A stretch of 64,000 nt of DNA from Heterodera schachtii (GCA_023374025.1 SIJG01000002.1:278998-342997); one strand, 5' to 3'; counted from the first letter of the stretch, positions 48,701 to 59,087 are shown. Notes: generated by a model from the letters alone, not told the origin. A program made the numbers and translations.

Positions 48701-49206
48701 ATGGTGGGATTTCCAATTGAAACTTTGTAGGTGGGTAGACCACCTCTGGATTGTATTACAAAAAAATTTTTCTAGCTGCGGAATAAGCATTTGTGCCGAG
48801 ATATGGCGTGCCAAAGTATTTTAGGTAATAACATTTTATCATTTCCGTACTGTCCAGTGGTACAGTGGTATTGCTCTTGGCTCATAAACGTAGGTTCGAA
48901 TCGCACACGCGTTTTATTTTTATTTTTTAAATTTCAATTTTAAAAACTTTGCTTACTATTGTAAAATTTATAAAAAAAAATTTTGTTAATTATTTTTTAA
49001 ATTTTGATTTTATTATATAAAATAAACATAAATAAAAAAGATTAAAAAAAATTGGAACGCAAAAGATTTGATCCTTTGACCTTTTGGCAATTTTGGCACG
49101 CCATATCTCGGCACAAATGCTTATTCCGCAGCTAGAAAAAAAATTTTGCAATACAATCCAGGGGTGGTCTACCCACCTACAAAGTTTCAATTGGAAATTC
49201 CACCAT
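48701..49206. mobile_element. foldback element enclosing a tRNA-like sequence
   Basis: Arms of about 120 bp pair almost perfectly: GGGATTTCCAATTGAAACTT, GGTGGGTAGACCACC, CTAGCTGCGGAATAAGCATT and GAGATATGGCGTGCC on the left recur inverted at 49095-49206. The 270-bp loop holds, at 48855-48912, A-box-like TGGTACAGTGGTATTGC and B-box-like GGTTCGAATCGCAC with CTCATAA between them; the stems do not fold as a tRNA. Confidence 0.75.
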
Positions 49207-49370
49207 CAACTGAACACTCTCCTTTGTAAGGACATGAGTGGACATGGATTTAAATAAAATTATTTTTTTTATTAAAAGCAAAAATTAGAATTTTAAATAA
49301 AATAATTTAACAAACAAAGAAATAGAAAAAATAAAAATAATGGAAAGATAAACAATTGAAATTCGGTTTC

Positions 49371-49786
49371 TAGGGATGTGTTTTTCGCTTAAATCCCGAA
49401 TTTAGGAGTGTATTTTACAAAATTTTTTAGCCGTTTTTTGACCAAAACCTTACTATTTTTTGCCATTTTGTTCATATTTAAAAAATTTTCGATTTTTAAG
49501 GGTGTATATTTAAAAAAATTCCAAAAAGTCAACCTTTAGGGGTGTATTTTTCACTTTTATCGCATTTTTCTTATGAAAATTTCCAAAAAATGACCAAAAT
49601 ATGCTCTCAAATCCAAAAATGGCCAAATATGCATTTATTCTCGAAAACCCCCAAAATATGCTTTTATATGCACTAAAAACCTTCACCAAATCAAAAAATT
49701 TTAACGCAGAAATGCTATTTTTGAGCCCCTTTCTTCATAGCATATGCGCAGAAAAAATATGCAAAATCATACAACTTATAACCCTA
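49371..49786. mobile_element. chimeric or decayed hAT-like element
   Basis: Left end TAGGGATGTGTTTTTCGC, right end ACAACTTATAACCCTA; they do not match each other. The right 110 bp is shared with the 53356-54034 element (AACGCAGAAATGCTATTTTT, CTTCATAGCATATGCGCAG). GGGTGTATTTTT motifs occur at 49410, 49500 and 49540. No target duplication. Confidence 0.55.
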
Positions 49787-49992
49787 ATTATCACAATGCA
49801 TTTTACTACACATGCACATCAAATACAATGGAAATGGACGAATTTTGCGGAAAGCAAAGGTCAAATAGATACATACATATAAACAAATTGTACATAATAT
49901 TGAAATGGCATAGTGCCAACATCATTTCGATCACGCCATCACATCCATCCATCAATTAATAATTAATTCATTCATTGTGCTTCTGTTGCTGA
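49787..49992. other. 3' flank of the F-box-like gene
   Basis: Non-coding spacer below the last exon of the gene that ends at 49993. ACATCCATCCATCAATTAATAATTAATTCATTCATT runs are present in part; no clear poly(A) signal on the minus strand. Confidence 0.4.
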
Positions 49993-51425
49993 TCAGTGAT
50001 CACTCGGCCCGGGCGAAGCGGCGTCGAGAAGACTGAACAAAAATGATTTGATTTTATTGCACTTTAAAAAAAGCATTGATCATTTTAATTAAATTGTTCA
50101 CCCCTCGTCAAATCCATCGTCTTTGATCCAAATGCTAATCCGTTTCGGTCGAGCAGCACTCAATTCGTCCCACACATTGTCCAATTTCATCTCATCCCAT
50201 CCAATTGGACAACGCTTGAGCAAAATATCGTTTATGCCATAATGTTGCAGTGTCAATTGCTCCCCTGTCACTTCGTTGATCAGATCAAATGGCAAAACGG
50301 TGTCAACCAAAGTGGACGAAAGCGTCAAATGAATGCGGAAAGTTACTGGTGAAGAAGCATTGGAAAATGCCTAAAAATGGGACTGATAAAAACATACGGA
50401 AAAAGCCACATTAAAAAGAGGTTAATAAATAAATCCACCGTTCTGAGCTGTTCCATCATTGACGACCATTGGTCCACCAGTGAAGAATTAATATGGCAAT
50501 TAAGCCACTTCGGCACACCGTTCGGATGGGGCGTGAACAGCCATTTGGCCACTGCTTGGCCATCCGACGCCATGGCACTGTCATCGATCGGAAATTCGGG
50601 CACAATGTCGTCATTGAAAAGGACAGCGCAAAGGGATGGACAATTGCTGAGCATTGACGGCGCCAATTGACGCAAACAGCGAAAAGTGATGGCGTTCAAA
50701 AACAAGCGACGCATTGAATCGCGGAACATTGGCCAAATGTTGAGCAAAACAAATTCCAAAATGCGCACATTTCCAGTGACAAAGGTCAAATCCATTGCAG
50801 AAGTGTCGAAAAAAGGGTGGAAATGGCCGAGAAAAGTGAGCACATTTTGATCGATGTAACTGAAAAGCAGAGAATGCGATGGCCACAAATCAATTTCAAT
50901 CTAATCAGTTTGTTACATGATACGAATGCGTCCGGTGAATCCGATCACTTTGTTCGGCAACGGCTTTTGCGGGATTGGCAATGCTTTTCTTTTGTCAACA
51001 TCGACAATTTGCATTTTCTTCGTGCCATTTTCTTCAATTTCCCATTGAATTTGTAATTGTTTGTTCAACATCCATTTGCGTGTCTTGAAGTGTTCGTCCA
51101 CACGGAGGTCAAATCGACGGCTGATCAGTGCAATTTCGAGGCCAAGTTGAGAAGGCGCAAGAAAGTCGAACACTTCGAGCCAACAATCGGCAGAGATAAA
51201 GCTGAAAAACGAAGAATTTTTATGGAATTTTTGTTTAATTTTTTACATTTCGTTGGGAGGGTTTAGTCTTTTTTTGACACGGTCAAAAAGGGACCAGACT
51301 TCGTCAGAAAGGATCCACAAAATGAGGCCACAGTTGAACAACAGCTGAAAAAACACAGCATACCGACTGAAAAAAGAATTGGGAAAATGAATTGAATGAA
51401 TGAATGGAAAACGAGGGAAAAGCAT
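49993..51425 (-). CDS. F-box-like family protein, gene 1 of 2
   Basis: Member of an expanded family I associate with Globodera; probable substrate-receptor-like protein, function unproven. Exons: 51425-51247 (or another first exon, see 52038-52141), 51201-50917, 50859-50439, 50370-50102, 50032-49993; all junctions after exon 1 are in phase and at the same places as in gene 2. Exon 2 opens with FISADCWLEVFDFLAPSQLG and continues IALISRRFDLRVDEHFKTRKW, an F-box-like pattern, then LPIPQKPLPNKVIGF. Exon 3 has LNIWPMFRDS, DDSAMASDGQAVAKWLFTP. Exon 4 has LVDTVLPFDLINEVTGEQLT and RCPIGWDEMK. The last exon adds LLDAASPGPSDH. A stop that appears at 50098 lies inside the last intron (donor GG then GTGAAC). 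The 51425-51247 exon encodes a hydrophobic span (RYAVFFQLLFNCGLILWIL) unlike gene 2's MSDNGKEAEE start, so the N-terminus is uncertain. Confidence 0.82.
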
Positions 51426-51446
51426 CAAAGCGAGGGAAGCCAAAAG

Positions 51447-51905
51447 GGTAAAATACTCTAGTTTGTCCCTCCCCCCTTTTTCGAAAATTTTTTTTAGTTT
51501 TAAAAGTCATGAAAACATGTTACCATGGATTTTCGGGGTCGCTGACCACGAATCCGGCATCCATTTCGACCAATTTCGAATCCCGGACCCAAACTCGAAC
51601 AAAAAGTCGAAAAAATAAATTTTTCGAATTTCAAATTCTTCATTCATTTAAATACACGAGAATGAAGTTAAAGTCATTAGCGTACTTCAATAAAAGATCA
51701 TTTAAATCATTTTTAGACTAAAAACGAAAAATCGAAAATTTGAATTTTCGACTTTTTGTTCAAAATCGGGTCCGGGATTAGGAATTGGTCTAAATGGGCG
51801 CCGGATTCGTGATCAGCGACCTCGAAAACCCCCATAAAATAAGACTTTTGAAAACATAAAAACTTTTTCGAAAAAAGGGGGGCGGGGACAAACTAGAGTA
51901 TTACC
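51447..51905. mobile_element. foldback miniature transposon (family 1, copy B)
   Basis: 459 bp, same family as 2459-2919: ends GGTAAAATACTCTAGTTTGT and ACAAACTAGAGTATTACC, arms with GTTTTCATGAC-type, GCTGACCACGAATCCGGC and GGACCC segments. Perfect 8-bp target duplication GCCAAAAG at 51439-51446 and 51906-51913. It lies 22 bp upstream of the possible start codon of F-box-like gene 1. Confidence 0.88.
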
Positions 51906-52037
51906 GCCAAAAGTGTAATTTTATTTTAAATCCAAGAAGTTAACAATAAGCAAGCCTCAAAATTAGTGAATTTTGAAAAAGTTTAGCAAAAGAAATGTGA
52001 AAAGTCAGAAAAAAGGAAGAAAAAATAATAAACGTAC

Positions 52038-52141
52038 GGAATTTCGGAAGGCATTTGCAGCAACAAAATGACCAGGGAAAATATTAGGGAGAATGAATAA
52101 TGAATGAATGGAATGAGGAGGAAGTGAAGAAACAATGGCAT
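52038..52141 (-). CDS. possible upstream exon coding a signal peptide for F-box-like gene 1
   Basis: ATG at 52141 opens a 34-codon exon ending at donor CC then GTACGT, phase 2, which is exactly the phase needed by the second exon of gene 1 at 51201. It encodes a hydrophobic leader (MPLFLHFLLIPFIHY, FSLIFSLVILLLQ). The DNA around 52080-52135 resembles 51375-51435, so the two 5' regions may be duplicates. If used, the intron (51202-52037) would contain the miniature transposon, and the product would be a signal peptide fused to an F-box-like protein. Confidence 0.4.
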
Positions 52142-52309
52142 TTTTATACTAAAAATATTTGCGTACATTTGAGTACCGATGAGGAAAAAATCATATAAAA
52201 GGCAGTGAAAATTGACAGTTAATGTCATTGTTTTTGCAATTATAATTTACGACTAATTATTTGTAAGTTTGCTCAGCTAATTGCCGCAAAATGAACCGAC
52301 GACCTTCAA

Positions 52310-52640
52310 GGAAAATGTAACAAGTTTCCTGGTGATTTCGAGATCGCTGATCACAAATCCGGCATCGATTTTTGCCAATTCAGAAGCCCGAACCCGTATA
52401 ATACATATGATAAAAAGTTTTCGGGGGTATCATTCGGGAGCCCTATGTGTTCTCTATTAGCCTCCAAAATTTTGAAAAATTTCGTTCAGGTTCAACAAAG
52501 TTATGGCCAGAAAAATTAAAAAACCAAATTTTCCAACTTTTTTGGCTCGAACTTTTTTTAAACTAGACAAATTTTTTGAAATTTTGCAGGCTAATAGAGC
52601 ATCTGAAGGGCTTTCGAATGATACCAAATTTGATTCGAAA
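52310..52640. repeat. fragments of two foldback families
   Basis: 52325-52400 holds GATCGCTGATCACAAATCCG and CCAATTCAGAAGCCCGAACC, one arm of family 1. 52440-52640 holds CTATTAGCCTCCAAAATTTT and TTTCGAATGATACCAA, arms of the element at 23330-23700. Both are remnants. Confidence 0.55.
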
Positions 52641-52942
52641 TTAGCAATTTTTTTGTTGGAAAATCTCTTAAAATGGATGTAAAACTCTTTCCCCCCGCCC
52701 TCCTCAAGGGTAGGCTTTGATTGCTGAGTCTAATAAGAAAACTTGACATAGTTCTAAAATGTATTCAAAAATTTTTTTTTTGAAAAATTCATACAGCTTA
52801 TCATATTTCAGGAAATCTCTGAATTTTATCCTAAAGAATTAAATAAAAGCAAATTTATCACTCCAACAAAAAAGAACATTTAATGAGCACGTCAACTTTC
52901 TATTCCCTAATCAAATTGATCGATCACTTCTCAACAATTCAT

Positions 52943-55381
52943 TCACTTCTGCTGATCACTTGGGCCGGGAGTTACTCCGAGAAGCCTAAAAATAGAAAAA
53001 AAAATTGAATTTTTGAATAATAAAACATTTGCATACTTTTCCCCGATTTCGTCCTTACGAAAAGTAGGAATGACAATATCATTCCCTCCACCAAAAGCTT
53101 TCCAGCCAATCGTTTCTTCTTCCCATTTTGCCCATTTGCTCGCGTCTCGCGCAATTGGACAACGGACCAACAGAAAACGGCGGATATCGTCAGTTCTTTT
53201 CAATGCCAATTGTTCCCGAGTCAATTCGTTGGTCTGATCAAAGGGCACAACGGAGTCAGCAAAAGACCAACCAAACCAAATGACAACAATAAAATTGACG
53301 GGGGAAGAAGCATTGGCAAATGCCTAAGATTTGGAATAAATACATCATTAATAATTAGGGTTATAAATTATATGGACTAAAAAATGCCAAATATGGACAT
53401 AATATAAGTTTTAAACACTAAAAAAAATTCCGAAAAACATGTTTATATTCAATATTTGCTTAAACGGACTTAAAAATACGCTAAAAACTGCCAAAAAATG
53501 GATTTAACCTTAAAAAATGCTTTTAGCTTCACAATTTCAAACCAAATAAATCTCAAAAATTTTGGATAATAATTCTTTTTGTCAGCGAAAATTTTTGAAG
53601 TGAACAAAATCAAGGGCGTAGCTAGGGGGGGGGCTGAGGGGGCAAAAGCCCCCCCCCCCCCCCCCCCCGAAACCCAAAAAGTAAAAAATTTTCAGTAATT
53701 TTTTTGAAATCTTAAGCAATTTTCTTAACAAAATTACATTAAAATACTCAAAAATTTTCCCGGCGGCGCCTATCGGCACCGCCGGACCCCCATTTTACCA
53801 TATTTTTGAAAAATGGAGGCCGGCAAAAAATATTATTTTTTGGCGAAAAATTTTGTAAAATACACCCCTAATTCGGGATTTCAAAAAACCAAAAATACAC
53901 CCCTTATGGATTTATATGGACTAAAAACTTTCACCAAACCAAAAAATTTTAACGCAGAAATGCTATTTTTGAGCCCCTTTCTTCATAGCATATGCGCAGA
54001 AAAAATATGTTAATCCATATAATTTATAACCCTATTAATAATTATGTACGGATATTTGGCAATCCTAAAGAATGGGGGTCCCTAATTTTAAATTTTTTTA
54101 AATTTTGGGCTCGAAACCAGTTTTCAAGGGTTTTCGAGGGTGCTGATTACGAATCTGAACTCAGATTTGCCCAATTCCGAACCCCGGACCCGAACTCGAA
54201 CAAAAAATTGAAATTTTTTTTTCAAGAATGGATTTTTTTGAGACAAAAGCTCTAATTCATTCAACAATTATAATTTTTGATGTAAAACAATGCTTCAATT
54301 GTTAATTGGATAAAAAGGCGCAAATTGCGCAAAATTTGACCAATTTTAAAGTATATTTTTGAAAAAAAAATTCAATTTTTTGTTCGAATTCGGGTCCGGG
54401 GTTCGGAATTGAGCAAATCCGAGTTCAGATTCGTAATCAGCACCCTCGAAAACCCCTGAAAACTGGTTTTGAGCCTAAAATAAAAAAAATCGGGCCATTT
54501 TCAAGACAATTAATTAGTTAATGGTAAGCACCGCTTTGAAGGCTGCAATGTTCGACGGCCAATTCACAGGATCACTGTCCGACCAGCATTTGAACACCTT
54601 TGGCACATTGTTTGGAAGGGGAGTGAAGAGCCATTTTGCCAGTGCTTGTCCATCCGATGCCATGGCACTGTCATCGTATGGAAATTCGGCGAAGATTTCT
54701 CCATAATCGAAAAAGAAGCGAAGTGATGGACAATCGTTGAGAATTGACGGGGCGAATTTGCGCAAATGGTGAAAAACATCCGAAAACAAATCCATCCCAC
54801 GAATGTTTTTCGCAATCATTGGCCAAAAGTTGTGCAAAATGAACTCCAATAGGCCGTCATTGGTCGTTTTGATTTCCAAGTTAATAGGACAGGCGGCGAA
54901 AAGCGGACGAAAACGGTGGAGAAAAGCGATGACATTGAAGTTAAAGGAACTAAAAATGATAGAAAGTGTTGGCTAAGTTTTGACATTTGGCCAATTTTAC
55001 CAGATGACGATGCTTCTGAATCCGATGACTTTGCGCGGCAATTGAATTTGCGGAATTGGCAATGTTTTTTGGTCCAAATTGAGAATTTCCATTTGCTTTG
55101 TGCCATTCTCACCAATTTTGCTTTGAATTCCAATAAATTTCAGCGCCCATTTGCGCGTTTTGAAGTGTTCGTCCACGTAGAAGTCAAATCGGTGGCTGAT
55201 CATTGCAATTCCGAGGCCAAGTTGAGAAGGCGCAAGCAAATCGAACACTGCCAGCCAACCGTCGCCAGAGATGAAGCTGAAAAAGAAGGAAAACAAATCT
55301 AAAATTGAAAATTGGGATTTGATTTTAGTCTTACATTGCTTTTGCCATTTTTTCCTCTGCTTCTTTTCCATTGTCTGACAT
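52943..55381 (-). CDS. F-box-like family protein, gene 2 of 2
   Basis: Exons in phase: 55381-55335, 55276-55001, 54949-54532, 53323-53037, 52985-52943; 356 residues. N-terminus MSDNGKEAEEKMAKA, then FISGDGWLAVFDLLAPSQLG and IAMISHRFDFYVDEHFKTRKW (F-box-like), LPIPQIQLPRKVIGF; middle exon with LHNFWPMIAKNIRGM, DDSAMASDGQALAKWLFTP; fourth exon with DSVVPFDQTNELTREQLALK and RCPIARDASKWAKWEEE; C-terminus LLGVTPGPSDQQK. It has the same five-exon plan as gene 1, with which it forms a head-to-tail pair. Intron 3 is 1.2 kb, expanded by two miniature elements (53356-54034, 54103-54480). Without that context the last two exons would look like a separate fragment. Confidence 0.88.
53356..54034. mobile_element. 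hAT-like element in intron 3 of F-box-like gene 2
   Basis: 679 bp, inverted ends TAGGGTTATAAATTATATGG and CCATATAATTTATAACCCTA, perfect 8-bp target duplication TTAATAAT (53348-53355 and 54035-54042). Contains ATGGACTAAAAA words, a C run of about 18 at 53650, one GC hairpin motif (53760-53786) and two AATACACCCCT motifs. Its right 110 bp is shared with 49371-49786. Confidence 0.88.
54103..54480. mobile_element. foldback element in intron 3 of F-box-like gene 2
   Basis: 378 bp. Arms TTTTGGGCTCGAAACCAG and CTGGTTTTGAGCCTAAAA, with GTGCTGATTACGAATCTGAA against TTCAGATTCGTAATCAGCAC and CCGGACCCGAACTCGAAC against its complement. The layout and several words match family 1, so this is a related subfamily. 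No clear target duplication. Confidence 0.75.
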
Positions 55382-55730
55382 TTTGTTGAAAACAAATTAT
55401 TAAGACAGTTTTCGACAGATTAAAATTAGGTAATTTATATGGCTGAAAATTATATTTTATGCTTTACCATTCTTTTTTTTTGTTCGTGGCTAGATTCAGT
55501 GAAAAGCATCAGTATAAACTTTTTTAAGCGGCTTTACTCTGTTAACTGACGCGAATTTGTGAGTTACGAAAAGTGCCATGGTAAAACTTAATCCAAAATT
55601 ATGCAAAATTTAAATGAAAATGGCACTTAATTTTGCTGATGAGAAAAAAACAAGCAAAGAGCAAGCAAGGTCTTCACAGTTGACAGAATGAGTTTGGTAC
55701 AAAAAACAGAAAGATGTCGAAAAATTATGG
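55382..55730. other. upstream region of F-box-like gene 2
   Basis: AT-rich 5' flank of the gene starting at 55381. No promoter element stands out and no open frame is supported. Confidence 0.4.
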
Positions 55731-55738
55731 TTTTTATA

Positions 55739-56391
55739 CAGGGTTCCCAGATCTGAGGATTTATCCTCATTTTTGTGGCTTTTTGATAAGTCAATGAGGA
55801 TTTTTGAGAAAATCCTCAGAATCTTTTAAATTTGATAAATTGGCATAATGTTTTATTAATATTTAATAATTTGGGTTTTTAGAGCATCAAAACGAAAAAC
55901 CAATTTTTTTTTCCAAGAAATCACAAAATTAATAATTTTTTAATGAAAATCTAATAAAAATATGGTCAAAATTCTCAATTTTTCTTCTGGCGGCGCCTAT
56001 CGACACCGCCAGCCCCTAAAAGTCCTATATTTTCTTAAAAATTTGCTCAAAATCACAAAATTTGGCCATTTTTGTGGACAAATCTGTAACAAATCGCATT
56101 AAAAATTAGAAAAAATTTTTCTGGCGGCGCCTATCGGCACCGTCGGCCCTCTTGTTCTCCAAAAGTTTTTTAAAAAGAGCCGCAAAAAATCAGCTTCGAT
56201 TTTTCGTGCTCAGAATTTCACAAAAAGCTAGCAAAAAATTGCTCAAATTGATCATGGACAATTAAAAATATAACATTTGAACATTTTAAATGTGTTTTAA
56301 ATAAATTTGTAGAAATGAGGCTTTTTGAGTCAAAATGAGGCTTTTTTGCCTGCCAAATGAGGCTTTTGTAAATTTTGATCTGGGAACCCTG
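55739..56391. mobile_element. hAT-like element with CAGGGTTCCC ends
   Basis: 653 bp with inverted ends CAGGGTTCCCAGATC and GATCTGGGAACCCTG, a classic hAT-type terminus, and perfect 8-bp target duplication TTTTTATA (55731-55738 and 56392-56399). Subterminal words are TGAGGATTT / AATGAGGCTTTT. Two GC hairpins (55987-56012, 56121-56146) lie in the core. No transposase. Confidence 0.9.
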
Positions 56392-56524
56392 TTTTTATAC
56401 CATTGCAGAAACAAAGGAATGATTTTGACTGCGCTTCTTTGGTAAAACTTCAATTCGTTTTTTTTCACTAAATTAATTGTTTTTAAATTGCTTGGTAATT
56501 ACTAAATGTTTGCTAGTTTTTTGG

Positions 56525-56815
56525 TAGGGATGTGCGAGAAATGATTTTTACCGAGAATCGAGAACCGAGACCGGAAAATGACCTGGGGGGGGGGTCAGCG
56601 GCCAACCGGCAAATTTTGCGAGGGGCACACCGAATTTGATGAATTTTTGCTTTTAAAACCGCTTTTTTGCGGTACGATTTTTAAAGAGTTTTGTCAAGAA
56701 AATTTATTAAACATTTCAATAATTTTTCCTCTTCTCCTTTTACCGGCGACCCACTCCCCGAAATTGTCATCCTTAACAGTGTAAAAATTTCTCGATTTTC
56801 GAGACTAAATTTATT
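56525..56815. mobile_element. hAT-like end with CGAGAACCGAGACCG words
   Basis: Starts TAGGGATGTGCGAGAA and has ACCGAGAATCGAGAACCGAG, then a G tract and, near 56777, CAGTGTAAAAATTTCTCG and ATTTTCGAGAC, the pattern of the right block in the 37245 element. The terminal inverted partner is missing. Confidence 0.5.
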
Positions 56816-59087
56816 TTTTTAATTTTAATCTTTTCGAATTTTTACTTTTCTAATTTTGGATTCTTCAAACTTTTTGATTTTCTTTTTTTATTTCTATTTA
56901 AATTTTTTAATTAAACATTTTAAGGCATATCTAATAGTATTTGAAAAATGTATAGAATAAAAGCATTTATGCGCCAGGAATAGAGAATCATTCTTGTGAT
57001 ATGATTGCCCAATGCTTAATCCCCCCTCCAAATTTAAAGTATAATACTATAAATTCAATTAAAAATAAATAATCATAAATAATTCTTTGAAAGTGTTAAA
57101 GCAAATATATTCGACCAAGAGTTTGGTTAATTTAACGACGAAAGGAAATCAGTTAAAGAAAAAAATAATAATTTTAAAGCTCAGCTGAATCATAAATATA
57201 AAGAACATCCAAAAAATTAAATAAAGGAAATGATAAAGAAAAACGGCGATAGCAAAATAAATAACAAAAAATTAAAATAGTAACATTAAAAATAATTAAA
57301 TAAATTAAACTAATATTTTTAAAAATATTTTAGCAAAAAAAAAAAACTCATTTAAATAAAAAAATCTTCTTATTAAATAAAAATATTATTTATTATAAAT
57401 ATCTGTTTTAAAAGAATAAAAACTAGTTTAAAAATAATTCACAAAAAGAAATTAATTCAAAAAAAAAATAATAAATAAAACAAAATATTTTAAAGAAATT
57501 ATTGATAATTATGCATAAATGACATATTCTATAAATTACAGAAAATGTCATTAAAAAAAACCAATAATAAGAAATAATTTAATATAATAATTTAATAGGA
57601 AAATAATAATAATAAAAATGCAAAAATTGATTATTTTAATGAAAATTATTTAATGAAAAAATACAATTTAACTAATATTAATTTAAAAAAAATAGCTATA
57701 TATATTTTTGCAAAAAATTCCTTGGAAATAAAGAAATGAAATTCCTTAAATTCCTTACCTATATTTATATAAACAAAATAAATGTTATTGCATTATGAAC
57801 ATTGCAAAATTAAATAAATTGGTTTTTCTTTACAAAAATAATTAATAATTACAGATTTGAAACAACAATAATTAAAAATTACATATAAAGCTAATTATTT
57901 ATTAAATTATAAAAAATATTATATGAAATATAAAAAGTATGAAACTTAATTAATTATTAAACACAAATATCTTTTACCAAATTGTAAATTTTAAAAATGA
58001 AAAAAAGTGGGTGAAAAAGCTTAATGGAGAAGCAAAATAAATATATAATTTAAATTAAATTAAATATTTATAGTAATAAAAATTTTAATAAAAGAAATGC
58101 ATTCGTAACTCTAACATGTAAAAAGGAGCAATGAGAAGAGATGAAAAAAAAATTAGAATTAATTTAAAATGAACTAGGAATTTAATTATTTAATTATATA
58201 TATGTTATTTATACAAAAATATTCATTAATCTAGTAAAGTGATAAAGGAGCAGATTCGTTGGAAGCTGGGAAGCACTATTAATCAATTGAAAAGCAAATA
58301 AAAATGAAAAAACATTTTTTAAATATATTGTCATGGATTAAAATTAATTTATTTTATGTTTTATTATATAAAAATCTAATTAAAAAATTGAAAATAAATG
58401 GAATCTTTGATAAAAGAGTAAATTTATCTATAAAACCATCTAATTTAGTTTTATTTATCTTCAAATATAAATAAAAATGCGAAAAAATATGAATTAAAAA
58501 TCAGCTGCGATTAAAATATAATTAAAATAGAAACAAATAAAAAAGAATAACCATTTAAAATTAATGATATAAAGCAGAACATACAAATGCAATGAAAACC
58601 CACCGTAATTTGGCATGAGATTAAAAATTAATGGTTTAAAATCCAAGAAAATCCATAAATAAAAGACAATTAAATGTAAAAAATAAAAAAATCTAATTTA
58701 TATTTCGAATAATTGACTTTATAAGTAATAAAAATGAGATTTTAACAATTGTCTAAAATTTTTAAAATTGTATTTTCCAAAAATCCATAAATAAATATCA
58801 AAAAAATAATAAATATAAAGAAAAGGAAAAATTGTAAAAATAGATAAATATTAAATTAATTAATTAAAATATGTCCTCAATAATAAATTATTTAAAATTC
58901 AGCCGATCAATAGAACAGAAAAGAAAATATATGACAACAAAAAATATTTAGTGGGTAAAAGCTTGAAAGTTTTTTGAATTCTAATTATTTATTACGCCAA
59001 TTCATATTAAAAAAAAAATCACTTTCATTTTTTCAAAGAAATTGGTTTTAAAATTTCAAATTTATTTTTCATCTTTAATATATATAT
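56816..59087. other. AT-rich gene desert
   Basis: No gene. 58005-58165 is repeated, diverged, at 60222-60385 (shared AAAGCTTAATGGAGAA, AAAATTTTAATAAAAGAAATG). Consistent with the repeat array seen in the middle of the window. Confidence 0.55.

Noticed and set aside
48855..48912. tRNA gene
   Set aside because: A- and B-box-like motifs are present, but the acceptor, anticodon and T stems do not pair and the variable region is missing.
50098..50100. In-frame TGA as the end of F-box-like gene 1
   Set aside because: A donor GG/GTGAAC lies just before it, and a matching acceptor at 50033 leads in phase to a terminal exon homologous to that of gene 2, so the TGA is intronic.
54514..54531. Stop codon soon after AFKAVLTIN as the end of F-box-like gene 2
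   Set aside because: It follows the donor GCG/GTGCTT, which corresponds to the intron position in gene 1; the remaining exons lie beyond two transposons at 53323 and 52985.
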